Of a DNA stretch of 34,598 bases, positions 7,838 through 16,909 are shown piece after piece (positions within the stretch are counted from its first letter, which is position 1; every line of letters begins with the position of its first letter). The notes beneath the pieces are model-generated. The model did no database searches. It was not told where the DNA came from and worked only from the letters and a program-made list of their open reading frames with translations. This DNA comes from Candidatus Enterococcus moelleringii. GTDB lineage: Bacteria > Bacillota > Bacilli > Lactobacillales > Enterococcaceae. The translations under genes and the position numbers were made by a program. The stretch covers positions 1 to 34,598 of the forward strand of contig NZ_JAFREM010000026.1 of NCBI RefSeq assembly GCF_017377575.1, read 5' to 3'.

Positions 7838-8484
7838 TTAGCTGATAATTGTTGCGGCAATCATTACTAACATCGTGTCAATATCGTCAAACATCCGTTT
7901 TGTCTGCTTAGATACATCTGATTTTCTAAACTGCTTTAACGCTTTTTTCAATTCTGCTTGCTCCTGCAGCGACAAATATTTATTCGTTAGGCGGGCTTTT
8001 GTAAAAGAATTGCCAGAGCGATCGTTTCAACTGCTGGCTGCCGCTTTTTCATTTCAAGCTTCAGTGCCTCAATAAGCTCGTCAATTACTGATTGTTTTAC
8101 TTGGTATTCAACTTTTTCTTTTTGTAAAAAGCCCGTAGCAACGGATGTCTGAATACAGCCTTGCTCCACCATTTCTTCTCTGATACTTGAAACAATTCCC
8201 TTTAATTCTTTTTCAAAGGAGGATGCCCCTAACATACTCAACGACTTGGTTCGCAGATGGCTGATTCTATTATAGAATCCTTCCAAATGTGCCAGTTCAG
8301 CGGGAAGCTGCTCCTTCACAACCTGAAATTTTTTCTTTTCCATCACGATGACTCCAGCATTATTGAAATCCAATAAGCTGGCCATCAGCAGACCTGGTTT
8401 GGCATATTCATTCATGGAGCTCATGGTCCCCCGATTGGTCATTGCTAATAGAAAAAACTGTTCAGAGATCGATAGCTTTTGCAT
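7838..8484 (-). pseudogene. GPP34 (GOLPH3/VPS74-like) family gene, split by a frameshift
   Basis: The first frame (start 8484, stop 7987) gives 165 residues that resemble GPP34-domain proteins: the N-terminal LSISEQFFLLAM, then GLLMASLLDF, then a helical body ending AILLQKPA. After that stop, another frame on the same strand reads on without interruption to a TAA at 7838-7840, as about 50 residues of helical sequence (KYLSLQEQAELKKALKQF and MFDDIDTMLVMIAATIIS). This looks like the missing family C-terminus. The second frame has no start codon with a ribosome site. Joining the frames needs one extra base, most simply in the run of four A (T at 7997-8000 on the plus strand). That gives about 215 residues, close to family length. 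AAAGGGTG precedes the start. The family binds phosphoinositides in eukaryotes; its bacterial role is unknown. A sequencing error is possible. Confidence 0.65.
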
Positions 8485-8686
8485 CTAATCACCCTTTCTG
8501 ACTTTTCTTTATTGTAGCTTGAGTTTAAGTACGAAAGGGCAAAATTTCTCAAATGGACGTTTTTTTGTCCTTTTTAGATACTGTATAGACTCTTGTGGGG
8601 CGTTAATCAGTTCCGCTTATACAGAACTTGCATAAATCAACCTTGTTCTCTATTTCACAATGATTATTACTCCGACTATACTTGAA

Positions 8687-9571
8687 TTAACAAAGATACT
8701 CTTCCAACCAATCAATAAACAATTTCAGACTGGGATTGTCATTATCCTCACGATAACCAAAAACCGTTTGGATCGCTGGGGCATGTTCTATCGGAATCAA
8801 GCGAACATTTTCCGGTGCTGAGCTTCGGCAGCCTTCGGTTAACACACTGATGCCCTTGCCTAACGCAATCTGCATCAACAAGATTTTCACACTGGAGCAG
8901 CTGTCATACACTTGCGGATAATAGCCCTGACTTAAAAACAAGCTGATTACGTAGTCATACCAGGCTTTGGTTTGCTGCTGCTTCACACACAGATAAGGTT
9001 CATCGGCAAAGTCAGCGAAAGCAACTGTTTTTCGTTCAGCTAAAGGATGATTCTCTGGCACAACCAGAACCAGCGCTAGCTCATTTACTGCCTGCAGCTG
9101 GATTTTCTCAACACCGATCAGCGTTGTTGCCATAGTCATACATAAATCGTGCTTTCCTCCTCGAAGCTCGGTTACGAGTTCTTCGTGAGTGCCATCCTGT
9201 AATTCCAAGGCAATTTCTGGATGCGCTTGGGTGAATTCTTGAAGCAGCGGCAATAAATAGGCGTCGGTTCCACCACGCAGAAAACCGATCGTTAGTTGAT
9301 AAGCAGGTTGCTGATGGCGCTCCTTCAATTGGCGGGTAGCCCGATTAAAGTCAAATATCATATTAGTGGCATAATTCAGGAAAATTTTACCTTCATCCGT
9401 CAACTGGACTTGGCGGGTATTGCGAGCGACTAAGGTACACTCCAGCTCAGCTTCCAGCAGTTGAATGTGGCGGCTTAAGGTTGGCTGGGTAATATATAAA
9501 CTTTCAGCAGCTTTTGTATAATTTAGCGTATTAGATAAGGTAACAAATGATTGGAGATATTCGATTTTCAT
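8687..9571 (-). CDS. LysR-family transcriptional regulator
   Basis: The product has 294 residues. The N-terminal winged helix-turn-helix (about 1-60) has the LysR-typical YLQSFVTLSNTLNYTKAAE and TQPTLSRHIQLLE, and a periplasmic-binding-like effector domain follows. I choose the ATG at 9571; AGAGGTG lies about ten bases upstream, and a GTG four codons earlier falls inside that site. The gene diverges from the NmrA-type gene across 85 bases that hold a LysR-type palindrome over its own -10 box. That arrangement is typical for a regulator controlling its neighbour and itself. The effector is unknown. Confidence 0.93.
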   Translation of the reverse strand: MKIEYLQSFVTLSNTLNYTKAAESLYITQPTLSRHIQLLEAELECTLVARNTRQVQLTDEGKIFLNYATNMIFDFNRATRQLKERHQQPAYQLTIGFLRGGTDAYLLPLLQEFTQAHPEIALELQDGTHEELVTELRGGKHDLCMTMATTLIGVEKIQLQAVNELALVLVVPENHPLAERKTVAFADFADEPYLCVKQQQTKAWYDYVISLFLSQGYYPQVYDSCSSVKILLMQIALGKGISVLTEGCRSSAPENVRLIPIEHAPAIQTVFGYREDNDNPSLKLFIDWLEEYLC

Positions 9572-9595
9572 GATGGTCTTCACCTCTTATTTTCG

Positions 9596-9611
9596 ATTAT
9601 AGCGCAACTAT
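9596..9611. promoter_or_regulatory. LysR-type box over the regulator's -10
   Basis: ATAG-N5-CTAT (9599-9611) is a perfect inverted repeat containing a T-N11-A motif. It overlaps TATAAT (9596-9601, minus strand), the likely -10 of the lysR gene. That gene's -35 is poor. Confidence 0.5.
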
Positions 9612-9656
9612 CAGGTATTCGGGAGCAATTCCCATAACAAAAAGGAGGAACTACAA

Positions 9657-10526
9657 ATGATTTTAGTAACAGCAGCAGCTGGCGGGGTCGGTCGGCAAAT
9701 GGTGACCCAGCTGGTAAAACATGGATTAGACATTCGCGCCTTTGATATTAATCCTAAAGTGGAAGAGCTAAAGGAATTGGGTGTCGCCGAAACGATAGTT
9801 GGCGATGGTCGGTCAGTTGACGATGTGAAAAAAGCCTTAGATGGATGTGACAAGGTCCTTTATATTCCGCCAATGTTTATTTACGATGAAGCAGAGATTG
9901 CCAAGCGGTTTGTTAACGAAGCAGTAAATGCCGGCATTCAGCAATTCGTCATGATGACAGTCACACATCCTAACATGTCAACATTGCCTCAGCATACCCA
10001 AAAATTGAAGGCCGAAGAACAGCTAGTTTACAAAGGATTGTCTGATCATTTGAACTATACAATCCTGCAGCCAATGCATTACATGCATAATTTTTCAGTC
10101 CCAATGGTTTGGTCCACCAACGCTTACCAATGCTTCTACACCAAAACAACGAAATTAAGTTACGTAGATGTCGTGGACGTGGCCGAGGTAGCTGCTAAAG
10201 TGCTAACGGAAACTACTCATGCCAACGCCACGTATGAATTAGTAGGCACTGATTTCTTGTCTCCGGATGATATGGTAGAAAAATTCAATCAACTGACTGG
10301 ACGAGAAGCAGTTTGTCAGCAAATTCCGGTAGAAACCATTATTAACTATTTCCCTACAGCCAAATACGACAGCTATTTTGTTAAAACCTTCCAGGAACTG
10401 TCGAAAACCTACGGCGACTACGGTATCGCCGGCAATGCCAATGTATTGACTTGGTTATTAGGAAGACAGCCAACCACTTTTGACGAATACATCAAACGAG
10501 AAATCGCAGCCAACCAACTCTCTTAA
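9657..10526 (+). CDS. NmrA/QorB-type NAD(P)-binding protein
   Basis: This 289-residue atypical short-chain dehydrogenase is a likely NAD(P)H-dependent reductase or redox sensor. The N-terminal Rossmann strand and loop read ILVTAAAGGVGRQ, with G9, G10 and G12 in the dinucleotide loop. Next come AFDI, a substrate segment (TILQPMHYMHNF) and a SYVDVVDVAEVAAKVL helix typical of the NmrA group. AAGGAGG lies nine bases upstream of the ATG. It is probably controlled by the divergent LysR regulator. Relatives act on quinones or azo dyes, but the substrate here is not shown. Confidence 0.85.
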   Translation: MILVTAAAGGVGRQMVTQLVKHGLDIRAFDINPKVEELKELGVAETIVGDGRSVDDVKKALDGCDKVLYIPPMFIYDEAEIAKRFVNEAVNAGIQQFVMMTVTHPNMSTLPQHTQKLKAEEQLVYKGLSDHLNYTILQPMHYMHNFSVPMVWSTNAYQCFYTKTTKLSYVDVVDVAEVAAKVLTETTHANATYELVGTDFLSPDDMVEKFNQLTGREAVCQQIPVETIINYFPTAKYDSYFVKTFQELSKTYGDYGIAGNANVLTWLLGRQPTTFDEYIKREIAANQLS

Positions 10527-10528
10527 AC

Positions 10529-10577
10529 AAAAAAAGGTGATCCCTCTCTGCTACAGAAAGGAATCACCTATTTTTTT
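10529..10577. terminator. Bidirectional terminator between the NmrA-type gene and thiI
   Basis: The stem AGGTGAT/ATCACCT (10535-10541 with 10563-10569) is flanked by A and T runs on both sides. It serves the convergent genes from either strand. Confidence 0.85.
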
Positions 10578-10582
10578 AGTTA

Positions 10583-11794
10583 CTATAGTAAATCAGCAAA
10601 TTCTTCGACTTGGGCTTGGCTTTGGGCGGCTGAAATAGCTTCAACCTTTAAGCCAGCTAAGCAACGTTCCATCATTCCTTCGATGTCCAAGCGTTTTTCC
10701 AATTCCAACACTTTGTCCATTTTCGGACGGGTTTTTGGTTGTGGCGGTGCAAAAATCGTACAGCAGTCTTCAAAGGGCTGAATCGCCAACTCAAAGGTGT
10801 CGATTTTTTCCGCCAGTTCGATGATTTCCGTTTTATCCATGGTTACCACTGGACGAATAATCGGTGTAGTGGTTACTTCATTGATGGCTACCATGCTGTG
10901 CAAAGTTTGAGAAGCCACCTGGCCTAAGGATTCACCGTTGATAATTACTAAGCCATGACGCATCTCGCGAATCGCATCGGTAATTCGCAGCATCATCCGG
11001 CGAGTTAAGGTCATCCAATAGCCTTGCGGTGTATGCTGTTTAATTTCTTCTTGAATTTCCGTAAAAGGCACTTCGATAAATTGAATACTGCCCACATACG
11101 GCGTTAATTTTTCCGTTAAGTCTTTCGCCTTTTGCAGCGATTGTTCACTCGTATAAGGGGGGCTGGCAAAATGGACTGCTTCTATTTCTACTCCCCGCTT
11201 CATGGCCAAGTAGCCAGCTACCGGCGAATCAATCCCGCCAGAAAGCATCAGCATGCCTTTGCCACTCGTCCCAACTGGCAAGCCGCTGGCACCCTTGATG
11301 GTTTCAAAAGACAAGTACGCACTGTCGCGGCGAATTTCTACTCGCAAATTAATATCAGGACGCTTCATTTGAACCTTGATATCTGGGAAACGATCCACAA
11401 CCGCATTGCCTAGAAATTGTTGAATCTCATGGCTGTCCATTTCAAAGGAATGATCACTACGCTTAGCAGTAATCTTGAAGGTTTCTTTACCGCTATAAAT
11501 AGCTTCCATAATTTCTTCAGTGGTTGCTTTTAGTGCCGCCGGATTTTTGTCGACTTGAATACTGGGCGAAAACGTTTGGATCCCAAATACCTTACTCAAT
11601 TTAGGAATCACTTGTGTGCTGTCTTCCCCGTTTAAAATCAAATGCATGCGATCACGATCAGCATGAATCTTAAGTGCCGGAAAATCAATCAATGCTCCCC
11701 GTACATTTTGGGCCAATTGCATAATGAAGCTGCGGCGGTTTTTCCCTTTAGTGGAAAGCTCGCCGTAACGAACCATAATTTCTGTATATTGCAC
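10583..11794 (-). CDS. thiI: tRNA 4-thiouridine sulfurtransferase ThiI
   Basis: ThiI transfers sulfur to U8 of tRNA and feeds the thiazole pathway. The N-terminal ferredoxin-like and THUMP regions are followed by a PP-loop ATPase with SGGIDS at about residues 185-190. With 403 residues it is the short form without the C-terminal rhodanese domain of E. coli ThiI. I place the start at the GTG at 11794: GAGGAG is seven bases upstream, and the resulting [14 protein letters not shown] resembles family N-termini. The ATG two codons earlier is too close to the ribosome site. The desulfurase gene lies 29 bases upstream, the expected sulfur donor partner. Confidence 0.95.
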   Translation of the reverse strand: MQYTEIMVRYGELSTKGKNRRSFIMQLAQNVRGALIDFPALKIHADRDRMHLILNGEDSTQVIPKLSKVFGIQTFSPSIQVDKNPAALKATTEEIMEAIYSGKETFKITAKRSDHSFEMDSHEIQQFLGNAVVDRFPDIKVQMKRPDINLRVEIRRDSAYLSFETIKGASGLPVGTSGKGMLMLSGGIDSPVAGYLAMKRGVEIEAVHFASPPYTSEQSLQKAKDLTEKLTPYVGSIQFIEVPFTEIQEEIKQHTPQGYWMTLTRRMMLRITDAIREMRHGLVIINGESLGQVASQTLHSMVAINEVTTTPIIRPVVTMDKTEIIELAEKIDTFELAIQPFEDCCTIFAPPQPKTRPKMDKVLELEKRLDIEGMMERCLAGLKVEAISAAQSQAQVEEFADLL

Positions 11795-11823
11795 GATCAT
11801 TCTCCTCGTTAGTCTAAATTTTA

Positions 11824-12969
11824 TTATGAACTGATTTTTGCAAATTTCTCGTATAAATGATTGAAAACTATCATGAATTGCTCCGCTTCAGCCATCGTGT
11901 TGGCTTCATCTAAGCTTACTCGAACGGCAGTTGTCGCCTTGTCCTGAGGTACACCCATGGCCTGCAAAGTGGAACTGTCCGTTTTTTTGCGACTGGAACA
12001 GGCACTGGTAGTTGAGATGTAAATTTGTTTTTCCTCAAAGGCATGAACCATCACCTCACCGCGAATTCCTTTTACGCCAAAGCATAAAATATGAGGAGCA
12101 AACTGCTCATCTCCGGAAAACACGGTGACCTTTTCGTAACTAGCTAGTGCTTCCATTAAATATTTGCGAATCGTTTGCGTATGGTTTGGTCGTTCCTGAA
12201 TTTTTTCCATGTATATTCTTAATGCCTTACTCATGGCTACAATTCCGGGAACATTTTCAGTACTGCTGCGTTGGCCGCTTTCCTGGCCGCCGCCTGTTAA
12301 CAACGGATCCAGCTTTTTGCCGCTTTTCCAGTAAATGAAACCGACGCCCCGCGGACCATGGAATTTATGCGCCGAAAAGGTCGCAAAATCTACTCGTGGG
12401 GTTAACCAAACAGAATGATCTACCTTGCCGATCGCCTGAACTGCGTCCACATGGAAGTGAATCGTCGGATAGGCAGTTAATAGCTCGCTGATTGCACCAA
12501 TCTGCTGAATGGCACCCATTTCATTGTTGACGGCCATCACCGAAACCAAGATAGTCTCTGGACGAATCAAAGCAGCCAGCTCCTCGACATCAACAAAGCC
12601 CTGCTCATTTACCGGTGCTACGCTGACTTCAAAGCCTAAAGCTTCCAGCTGATGGGCCGCCCGACTAACTGCCGGATGCTCGACACTGGAAATAATCAAA
12701 TGATTGCCGAACTCTTTTTTCGCTAAAGCCGTCCCTTTGATTACCCAGTTGTCGCCTTCAGTTCCGCCGCTGGTAAAATAAATCTCGTTAGACTGAACAG
12801 TCAATAAATCAGCAATCTGCTTGCGAGCCTGCTGCAGCAGACGTTGTGCCTGGGTTCCTAAGTCGTGAAGACTGGAGGGATTGCCGATAATTCGTTGACT
12901 AGTTTTTACATATGTATCAAGTGCTTGGGGAAAAATACTGGTGGTCGCACTATTATCAAAATAAATCAT
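11824..12969 (-). CDS. Cysteine desulfurase (NifS/IscS family)
   Basis: This PLP-dependent enzyme takes sulfur from cysteine and passes it on as a persulfide. It has 381 residues. The PLP lysine is in SAHKFHG (K202), the catalytic cysteine in TTSACSS (C324), and HVDAVQAIG supplies the cofactor Asp. The start is the ATG at 12969 with AAGGGAAG about eight bases upstream; the TTG six codons earlier lies within that site. It forms a two-gene unit with thiI, which marks it as the ThiI-dedicated desulfurase for tRNA thiolation rather than the SUF enzyme. A strong promoter lies just upstream. Confidence 0.95.
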   Translation of the reverse strand: MIYFDNSATTSIFPQALDTYVKTSQRIIGNPSSLHDLGTQAQRLLQQARKQIADLLTVQSNEIYFTSGGTEGDNWVIKGTALAKKEFGNHLIISSVEHPAVSRAAHQLEALGFEVSVAPVNEQGFVDVEELAALIRPETILVSVMAVNNEMGAIQQIGAISELLTAYPTIHFHVDAVQAIGKVDHSVWLTPRVDFATFSAHKFHGPRGVGFIYWKSGKKLDPLLTGGGQESGQRSSTENVPGIVAMSKALRIYMEKIQERPNHTQTIRKYLMEALASYEKVTVFSGDEQFAPHILCFGVKGIRGEVMVHAFEEKQIYISTTSACSSRKKTDSSTLQAMGVPQDKATTAVRVSLDEANTMAEAEQFMIVFNHLYEKFAKISS

Positions 12970-12999
12970 TTCAAAACTTCCCTTCAAAAATTCCTACCT

Positions 13000-13028
13000 A
13001 TTATAACGGGAAACCTAACCAGCTTCAA
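13000..13028 (-). promoter_or_regulatory. Promoter of the desulfurase-thiI unit
   Basis: The minus strand has -35 TTGAAG (13023-13028), a 17-base spacer and a perfect -10 TATAAT (13000-13005). Confidence 0.75.
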
Positions 13029-13157
13029 GGGACTTTAAAAATTTAGAAACATTATGACACTTGCTTCCCATCCATATTTAAGACAAATTAGATAATCAGC
13101 GGAAGTAATTCTCGTTTATTTTCGTTTTTTTCGCTGAATTTCCCTATTTTTTTATAC

Positions 13158-13188
13158 TTGATAGGAAAAATCCTGTACCAGATATGCT
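13158..13188 (+). promoter_or_regulatory. Candidate promoter of the carboxypeptidase gene
   Basis: TTGATA (13158-13163) and TATGCT (13183-13188) are separated by 19 bases, longer than ideal, upstream of the GTG at 13230. Confidence 0.35.
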
Positions 13189-13229
13189 AAAATGGGAAAA
13201 AAGAATTAGAGAGTGAATGGAGTGAATTT

Positions 13230-14657
13230 GTGGTAAAAAAAGTTTTAGCGGTAATTGGATTAATTGGTTTATTTGTTGGGGCAATACCCGCCTTCGCTGA
13301 AGAAGACGTGATGGAGATCACCCGTAATGCCGGCTATACCGATGTGCTGGAGATCAACAAACCAAAATCTTCTATTATAATTGATGGAACAAATGGTCAA
13401 ATTCTTTGGAATGACAACCCTGACCTGCCAAGAGAACCCGCCAGTATTTCAAAAATGATGACGGTCTTTTTAGTTTTTGACGCGATTAAGGAAGGAAAAT
13501 TCACCTTAGATACGAAGCTGACAGCCACGGAAAACGATCAGGCAATCAGCCAGCTTTATGCCATCAGCAACAGCAAAATTGTCGCTGGTGTGGAGTATCC
13601 GGTACGTGAGCTGTTAAAAATGGTGACTGTCCCTTCTTCTAATGTAGCAACTGTTATGCTGGCAAATGCCGTATCTGATAATGATGCGGGAGCATTTGTG
13701 AGAAGCATGAATGAAAAAGCCGAGAAAATCGGCATGAAACAGACCACTTTTTATAATTGCAGCGGTGCTTCAGCCATCAGCTTTGATGGACTGTACAATC
13801 CAGAGGGCTTTGATCCGGCCGGCAGCAATACTTCAAGTGCTCGTGATCTAGCGACGATGGTGTTTTATCTCGTCAACGATCACCCAGAGGTATTGGAATT
13901 CACCAGTCAGCCGACTGTGACTACCATGCAGGGAACTCCTTATGAAGAAACCTTTGAGACCTACAACTATTCTGTTCCCGGTGCCCGATACGGTGCTGAG
14001 GGTGTCGACGGTTTGAAAACAGGCTCGGGGCCAAGCAGTGCCTTTAACTACATTGCAACAGCTAAACGGGGAGAAACTCGTCTCATCGAAGTCATCCTAG
14101 GGGTCGGCGACTGGTCCGATCAAGACGGCGAATACTACCGTCATCCTTTTGGTAATGCCTTGTTGGAAAAAGCCTTCAACGAGTATGAGCATCAGCTGAT
14201 TCTTCCTAAAGGTCGTCATACCATTGATGGCAAAGACATTGAGCTGACTGAAGACTTTTATGCCGTCGTAAGAAAAGGGACCGAGCCGACTCTTGCCATC
14301 CAAGATGATCAGTTGGTTTTAAACGGAGCCTTGGAACAAGCGGCCGACACGATGCCCAAGCTGGCAATCGACTATCAAGAAATTGAACGCACGAAGCCCT
14401 TAAAGGAAGCTGAACCGCCAACATTACCGGAAACTCTAGGACAAGCGGCTGCTGTTATGAAGAAGCCCTTTTACTTGCTTGCGATAGTAGTTGCTGGACT
14501 TGTTTTCCTTCTGGTATCAGTACTGCTGCCAGCCAAAAGAGCTTCTGGCAATTCAAGAAGAAAACGCAGCTCATTTCTGACAATCGTTTTTCGCAGTATC
14601 GGTATTTTATGCCTGCTTTCTGCAGCTGGATTTTTCCTAATCAACATTCTAAAATAA
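13230..14657 (+). CDS. dacA: D-alanyl-D-alanine carboxypeptidase (class C low-mass PBP)
   Basis: This enzyme trims the terminal D-Ala from peptidoglycan stem peptides outside the membrane. It has 475 residues. A signal peptide (about 1-23, ending AFA) is followed by a penicillin-binding domain with SxxK (S72-K75), SxN (S136-S137-N138) and KTG (263-265), all intact. The C-terminal part carries two hydrophobic segments (about 414-434 and 449-473) separated by a basic loop. Many relatives have a single amphipathic anchor instead. The start is a GTG with GGAG seven bases upstream. The gene is monocistronic and flanked by its own promoter and terminator. Confidence 0.93.
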   Translation: MVKKVLAVIGLIGLFVGAIPAFAEEDVMEITRNAGYTDVLEINKPKSSIIIDGTNGQILWNDNPDLPREPASISKMMTVFLVFDAIKEGKFTLDTKLTATENDQAISQLYAISNSKIVAGVEYPVRELLKMVTVPSSNVATVMLANAVSDNDAGAFVRSMNEKAEKIGMKQTTFYNCSGASAISFDGLYNPEGFDPAGSNTSSARDLATMVFYLVNDHPEVLEFTSQPTVTTMQGTPYEETFETYNYSVPGARYGAEGVDGLKTGSGPSSAFNYIATAKRGETRLIEVILGVGDWSDQDGEYYRHPFGNALLEKAFNEYEHQLILPKGRHTIDGKDIELTEDFYAVVRKGTEPTLAIQDDQLVLNGALEQAADTMPKLAIDYQEIERTKPLKEAEPPTLPETLGQAAAVMKKPFYLLAIVVAGLVFLLVSVLLPAKRASGNSRRKRSSFLTIVFRSIGILCLLSAAGFFLINILK

Positions 14658-14661
14658 TCTG

Positions 14662-14692
14662 ATACGACCTCACAGCAGGTCGTATTTTTTTT
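14662..14692 (+). terminator. Terminator of the carboxypeptidase gene
   Basis: A perfect 9-base stem (14662-14670 with 14677-14685) closes a six-base loop and is followed by eight T. Confidence 0.9.
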
Positions 14693-14801
14693 GCCAGTTA
14701 TGCTTTTCACAGTTTGGCAGAATCGAAGGAATTCCTAGTGTTTATCACCTAGACACAGATCACAAGGTTTAGCATAATGGTATGCGTACGAGAATAGTGC
14801 T

Positions 14802-14826
14802 CATTTTTTCCAGTACTTGGAAAAAT
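14802..14826. repeat. AT-rich inverted repeat
   Basis: CATTTTTTCCA and TTGGAAAAATG pair over about ten bases around a GTAC centre, with one bulge. It lies in the gap between two terminators. I see no gene nearby that needs it. Confidence 0.35.
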
Positions 14827-14844
14827 GAATTCCCTCTTTAATAA

Positions 14845-14872
14845 ACAAAAAAACCAGACGCAAGGTCTGGTT
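14845..14872 (-). terminator. ezrA terminator
   Basis: A perfect 8-base stem (AACCAGAC 14852-14859 with 14865-14872) is followed by seven T on the minus strand. It lies directly after the ezrA stop. Confidence 0.9.
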
Positions 14873-14874
14873 AA

Positions 14875-16596
14875 TTAAGCAAGTTCACGGTTATTAAAGT
14901 AGAAATCTTCGATACGTTTAAACGCACCTGGTTCGACACGTTCTAAGGCTGTACCGATTTCATCCAATGCATCTTGATAACGATATTCCTTGTTAAACAA
15001 CTCAAGGCTGTTTTCAATCGCGGTTTTGATGTCCGGATGAGTATGACGGTAGCGATTCGCATATTGCATCATTTGTTCAGTTAATGCTGCGGCATCCACC
15101 AAATCATTGGTTTTTTGATCCAATAATTCCATGTCCTCATCACAAAGACTAACCAGCTTATTGATTTCTTGCATATTGATTCGGATACGATTCAATGACT
15201 GACTTAGCTCTTCCACTCGATCGGTTGCGATGAAGAAGAATTCCAAGTAATCACCAGGAAGTCCCGGCAGACGTTGCTGCTCTACGTAACGTTTTAGATT
15301 ACGCAGCTTGAATTCATAAGTATCGATCCGTTCCAGGGCAATTCGCTCCCCTTTACGCAAGTCTTGCAGGTCGTTATCAATTTCTACCTGTTTCGTTTCA
15401 ATGTCATCTAAGACTTTGAAGGCATCCTGGTAGAAGTTTTGAATTTCAGAATATGGCATGTCGTGTTTATCAATCAAAGGTTCCAGGTTGCGATTGCGAC
15501 GTTCCAATTCTTCAATTTCGGTTTGGAAGCCACGTGAGCGTCCCAACTCGTTGTTGTTCAACGTGTAGCTTTGGGAAGTGTGGTCCAGCTCGATCATTAG
15601 TTGATGGTTGTTGCGTGATGCGTGTTGAATGTATTCACTGACTGTTTTGCGATTAGTTAAGACGTATTTTTTCGCTTCGAACTCTTTTTCTAACGTGTCG
15701 TATAAGGTGTCGATTAAACTTGCGGTTTCTTTGTTAGCCGCTTCTACTGTATCTAGTTCTACTTTTTCTAAATCTTCTGCGGAAAGCTTCATGCGCTTTT
15801 TCACTTGTTCAACGCGGCTTTCAAAATTCTCTTCTGGCAGCACGTAGTCATCATCCAGCATTTTGTTGTAAGTCTTCTCAATTTCTGCAACTTGGGCTGG
15901 GAAAGTTTTCTCCAAGTCTTCGTAAAGAGCTGGAACTTTTTGCATGATGGCTTGAACATCGTAAACGTGTTTTTCAGCATCGTCTAGCACTTCTCTAGCT
16001 TCCACAGGATCACCGGAGGTATTCAATGTAACAAATTGAGTGAACTCAATCTCTACATTTTTTACTTGCTTTTCAATCTCTGGCAAAGCGTGTCCAAAGT
16101 TTTCGCGATTGTCTTTTAAGTCCTTTTTCAATTCTTCAAAGACATCTAGTGCTTGTTGTACGGCTAAAGAATTGCGTTCTTCGGTTTCTCGCAGCTCTTT
16201 AAGACCGTCACGGATCTCTTCAACTTCCTCTTCCATTTCTTTCATGGTCCGTTCAGCACTTTCGATGGCTGATTTGCCCTTCATGAAACGGAATGTTTCA
16301 TTCTGGCTTTCAACTTCGAAGATTTGACTTTCCAATTCAGCAAAAGACTTAGTCGAAACATCCGTCCATTTTTGGTTCCATTCACGAAAAGTATTTTGGC
16401 TTTGACCTACGAGATGCATTTTCTTCACTTCATCGACTTCTTCAACTACTGGAAGATCGAACAGTGCTTCTTTGCGTTTCTCTAGCTCTTTTAACCGTTC
16501 TTGATTCTTCTTTCTCATTAAATAGCCAATCAAACACAGTATTGCCACTAAAATGATGATTCCAATGACTATACCAATGATAACGTTACTTCCCAT
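14875..16596 (-). CDS. ezrA: Septation ring formation regulator EzrA
   Basis: EzrA is a membrane-anchored negative regulator of FtsZ ring assembly and a scaffold for division proteins. It has 573 residues, the family's usual size. One N-terminal membrane segment (about 4-26, rich in Ile, Val and Leu) is followed by a basic stretch (MRKKNQERLKELEKRKEA). A long cytoplasmic region of spectrin-like coiled-coil helices rich in Glu and Lys continues to the end. AAAGGA lies nine bases upstream of the ATG. It is monocistronic. In many Firmicutes ezrA sits near a nifS-thiI pair, as here. Confidence 0.96.
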   Translation of the reverse strand: MGSNVIIGIVIGIIILVAILCLIGYLMRKKNQERLKELEKRKEALFDLPVVEEVDEVKKMHLVGQSQNTFREWNQKWTDVSTKSFAELESQIFEVESQNETFRFMKGKSAIESAERTMKEMEEEVEEIRDGLKELRETEERNSLAVQQALDVFEELKKDLKDNRENFGHALPEIEKQVKNVEIEFTQFVTLNTSGDPVEAREVLDDAEKHVYDVQAIMQKVPALYEDLEKTFPAQVAEIEKTYNKMLDDDYVLPEENFESRVEQVKKRMKLSAEDLEKVELDTVEAANKETASLIDTLYDTLEKEFEAKKYVLTNRKTVSEYIQHASRNNHQLMIELDHTSQSYTLNNNELGRSRGFQTEIEELERRNRNLEPLIDKHDMPYSEIQNFYQDAFKVLDDIETKQVEIDNDLQDLRKGERIALERIDTYEFKLRNLKRYVEQQRLPGLPGDYLEFFFIATDRVEELSQSLNRIRINMQEINKLVSLCDEDMELLDQKTNDLVDAAALTEQMMQYANRYRHTHPDIKTAIENSLELFNKEYRYQDALDEIGTALERVEPGAFKRIEDFYFNNRELA

Positions 16597-16688
16597 GTAT
16601 GATTTTCCTTTCGACGTTTAGAATAAGTTCGTTTACTATATTACAGTTCGATTATTCATCCGTTTTTTCGCAAAAACATCTAACCTAG

Positions 16689-16717
16689 ATTATAACACAA
16701 ACAATTCGTTCCTTCAC
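16689..16717 (-). promoter_or_regulatory. Candidate ezrA promoter
   Basis: The minus strand has a perfect -10 TATAAT (16689-16694) with GTGAAG (16712-16717) 17 bases upstream. The leader would be about 86 bases. Nothing further is seen in 16720-16845. Confidence 0.45.
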
Positions 16718-16849
16718 TAAATAGTTCGGAAAACTTGGATTTTCTTACATAAAAAAGCCATGGTTTAACTTAATGATCCTCCCAGAGCACTTTAATCTGT
16801 TTTTCAACAAAAAAAGTTGGATTTTCCGTCAATCAATTGGAAACAGCTC

Positions 16850-16878
16850 TTGAAGTTCGGAAGGATTTCGGATATTAT
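16850..16878 (+). promoter_or_regulatory. Aspartokinase promoter
   Basis: It has -35 TTGAAG (16850-16855), a 17-base spacer and -10 TATTAT (16873-16878). The leader is only about 25 bases, which leaves no room for a lysine riboswitch. Confidence 0.65.
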
Positions 16879-16909
16879 TAGATTCACATTAAAATAAGAG
16901 GTGATCAGA

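Noticed and set aside
7990-8010. Canonical programmed -1 frameshift site in the GPP34 gene
   Set aside because: No X-XXY-YYZ heptamer is present; only A-CAA-AAG, so a mutation or error is more likely than programmed recoding.
15453-16327. Several plus-strand frames opposite ezrA
   Set aside because: They are shadows of the coiled-coil coding sequence, with no ribosome sites or recognisable domains.
16879-16909. Lysine riboswitch before aspartokinase
   Set aside because: The promoter leaves a leader of only about 25 bases, far too short.
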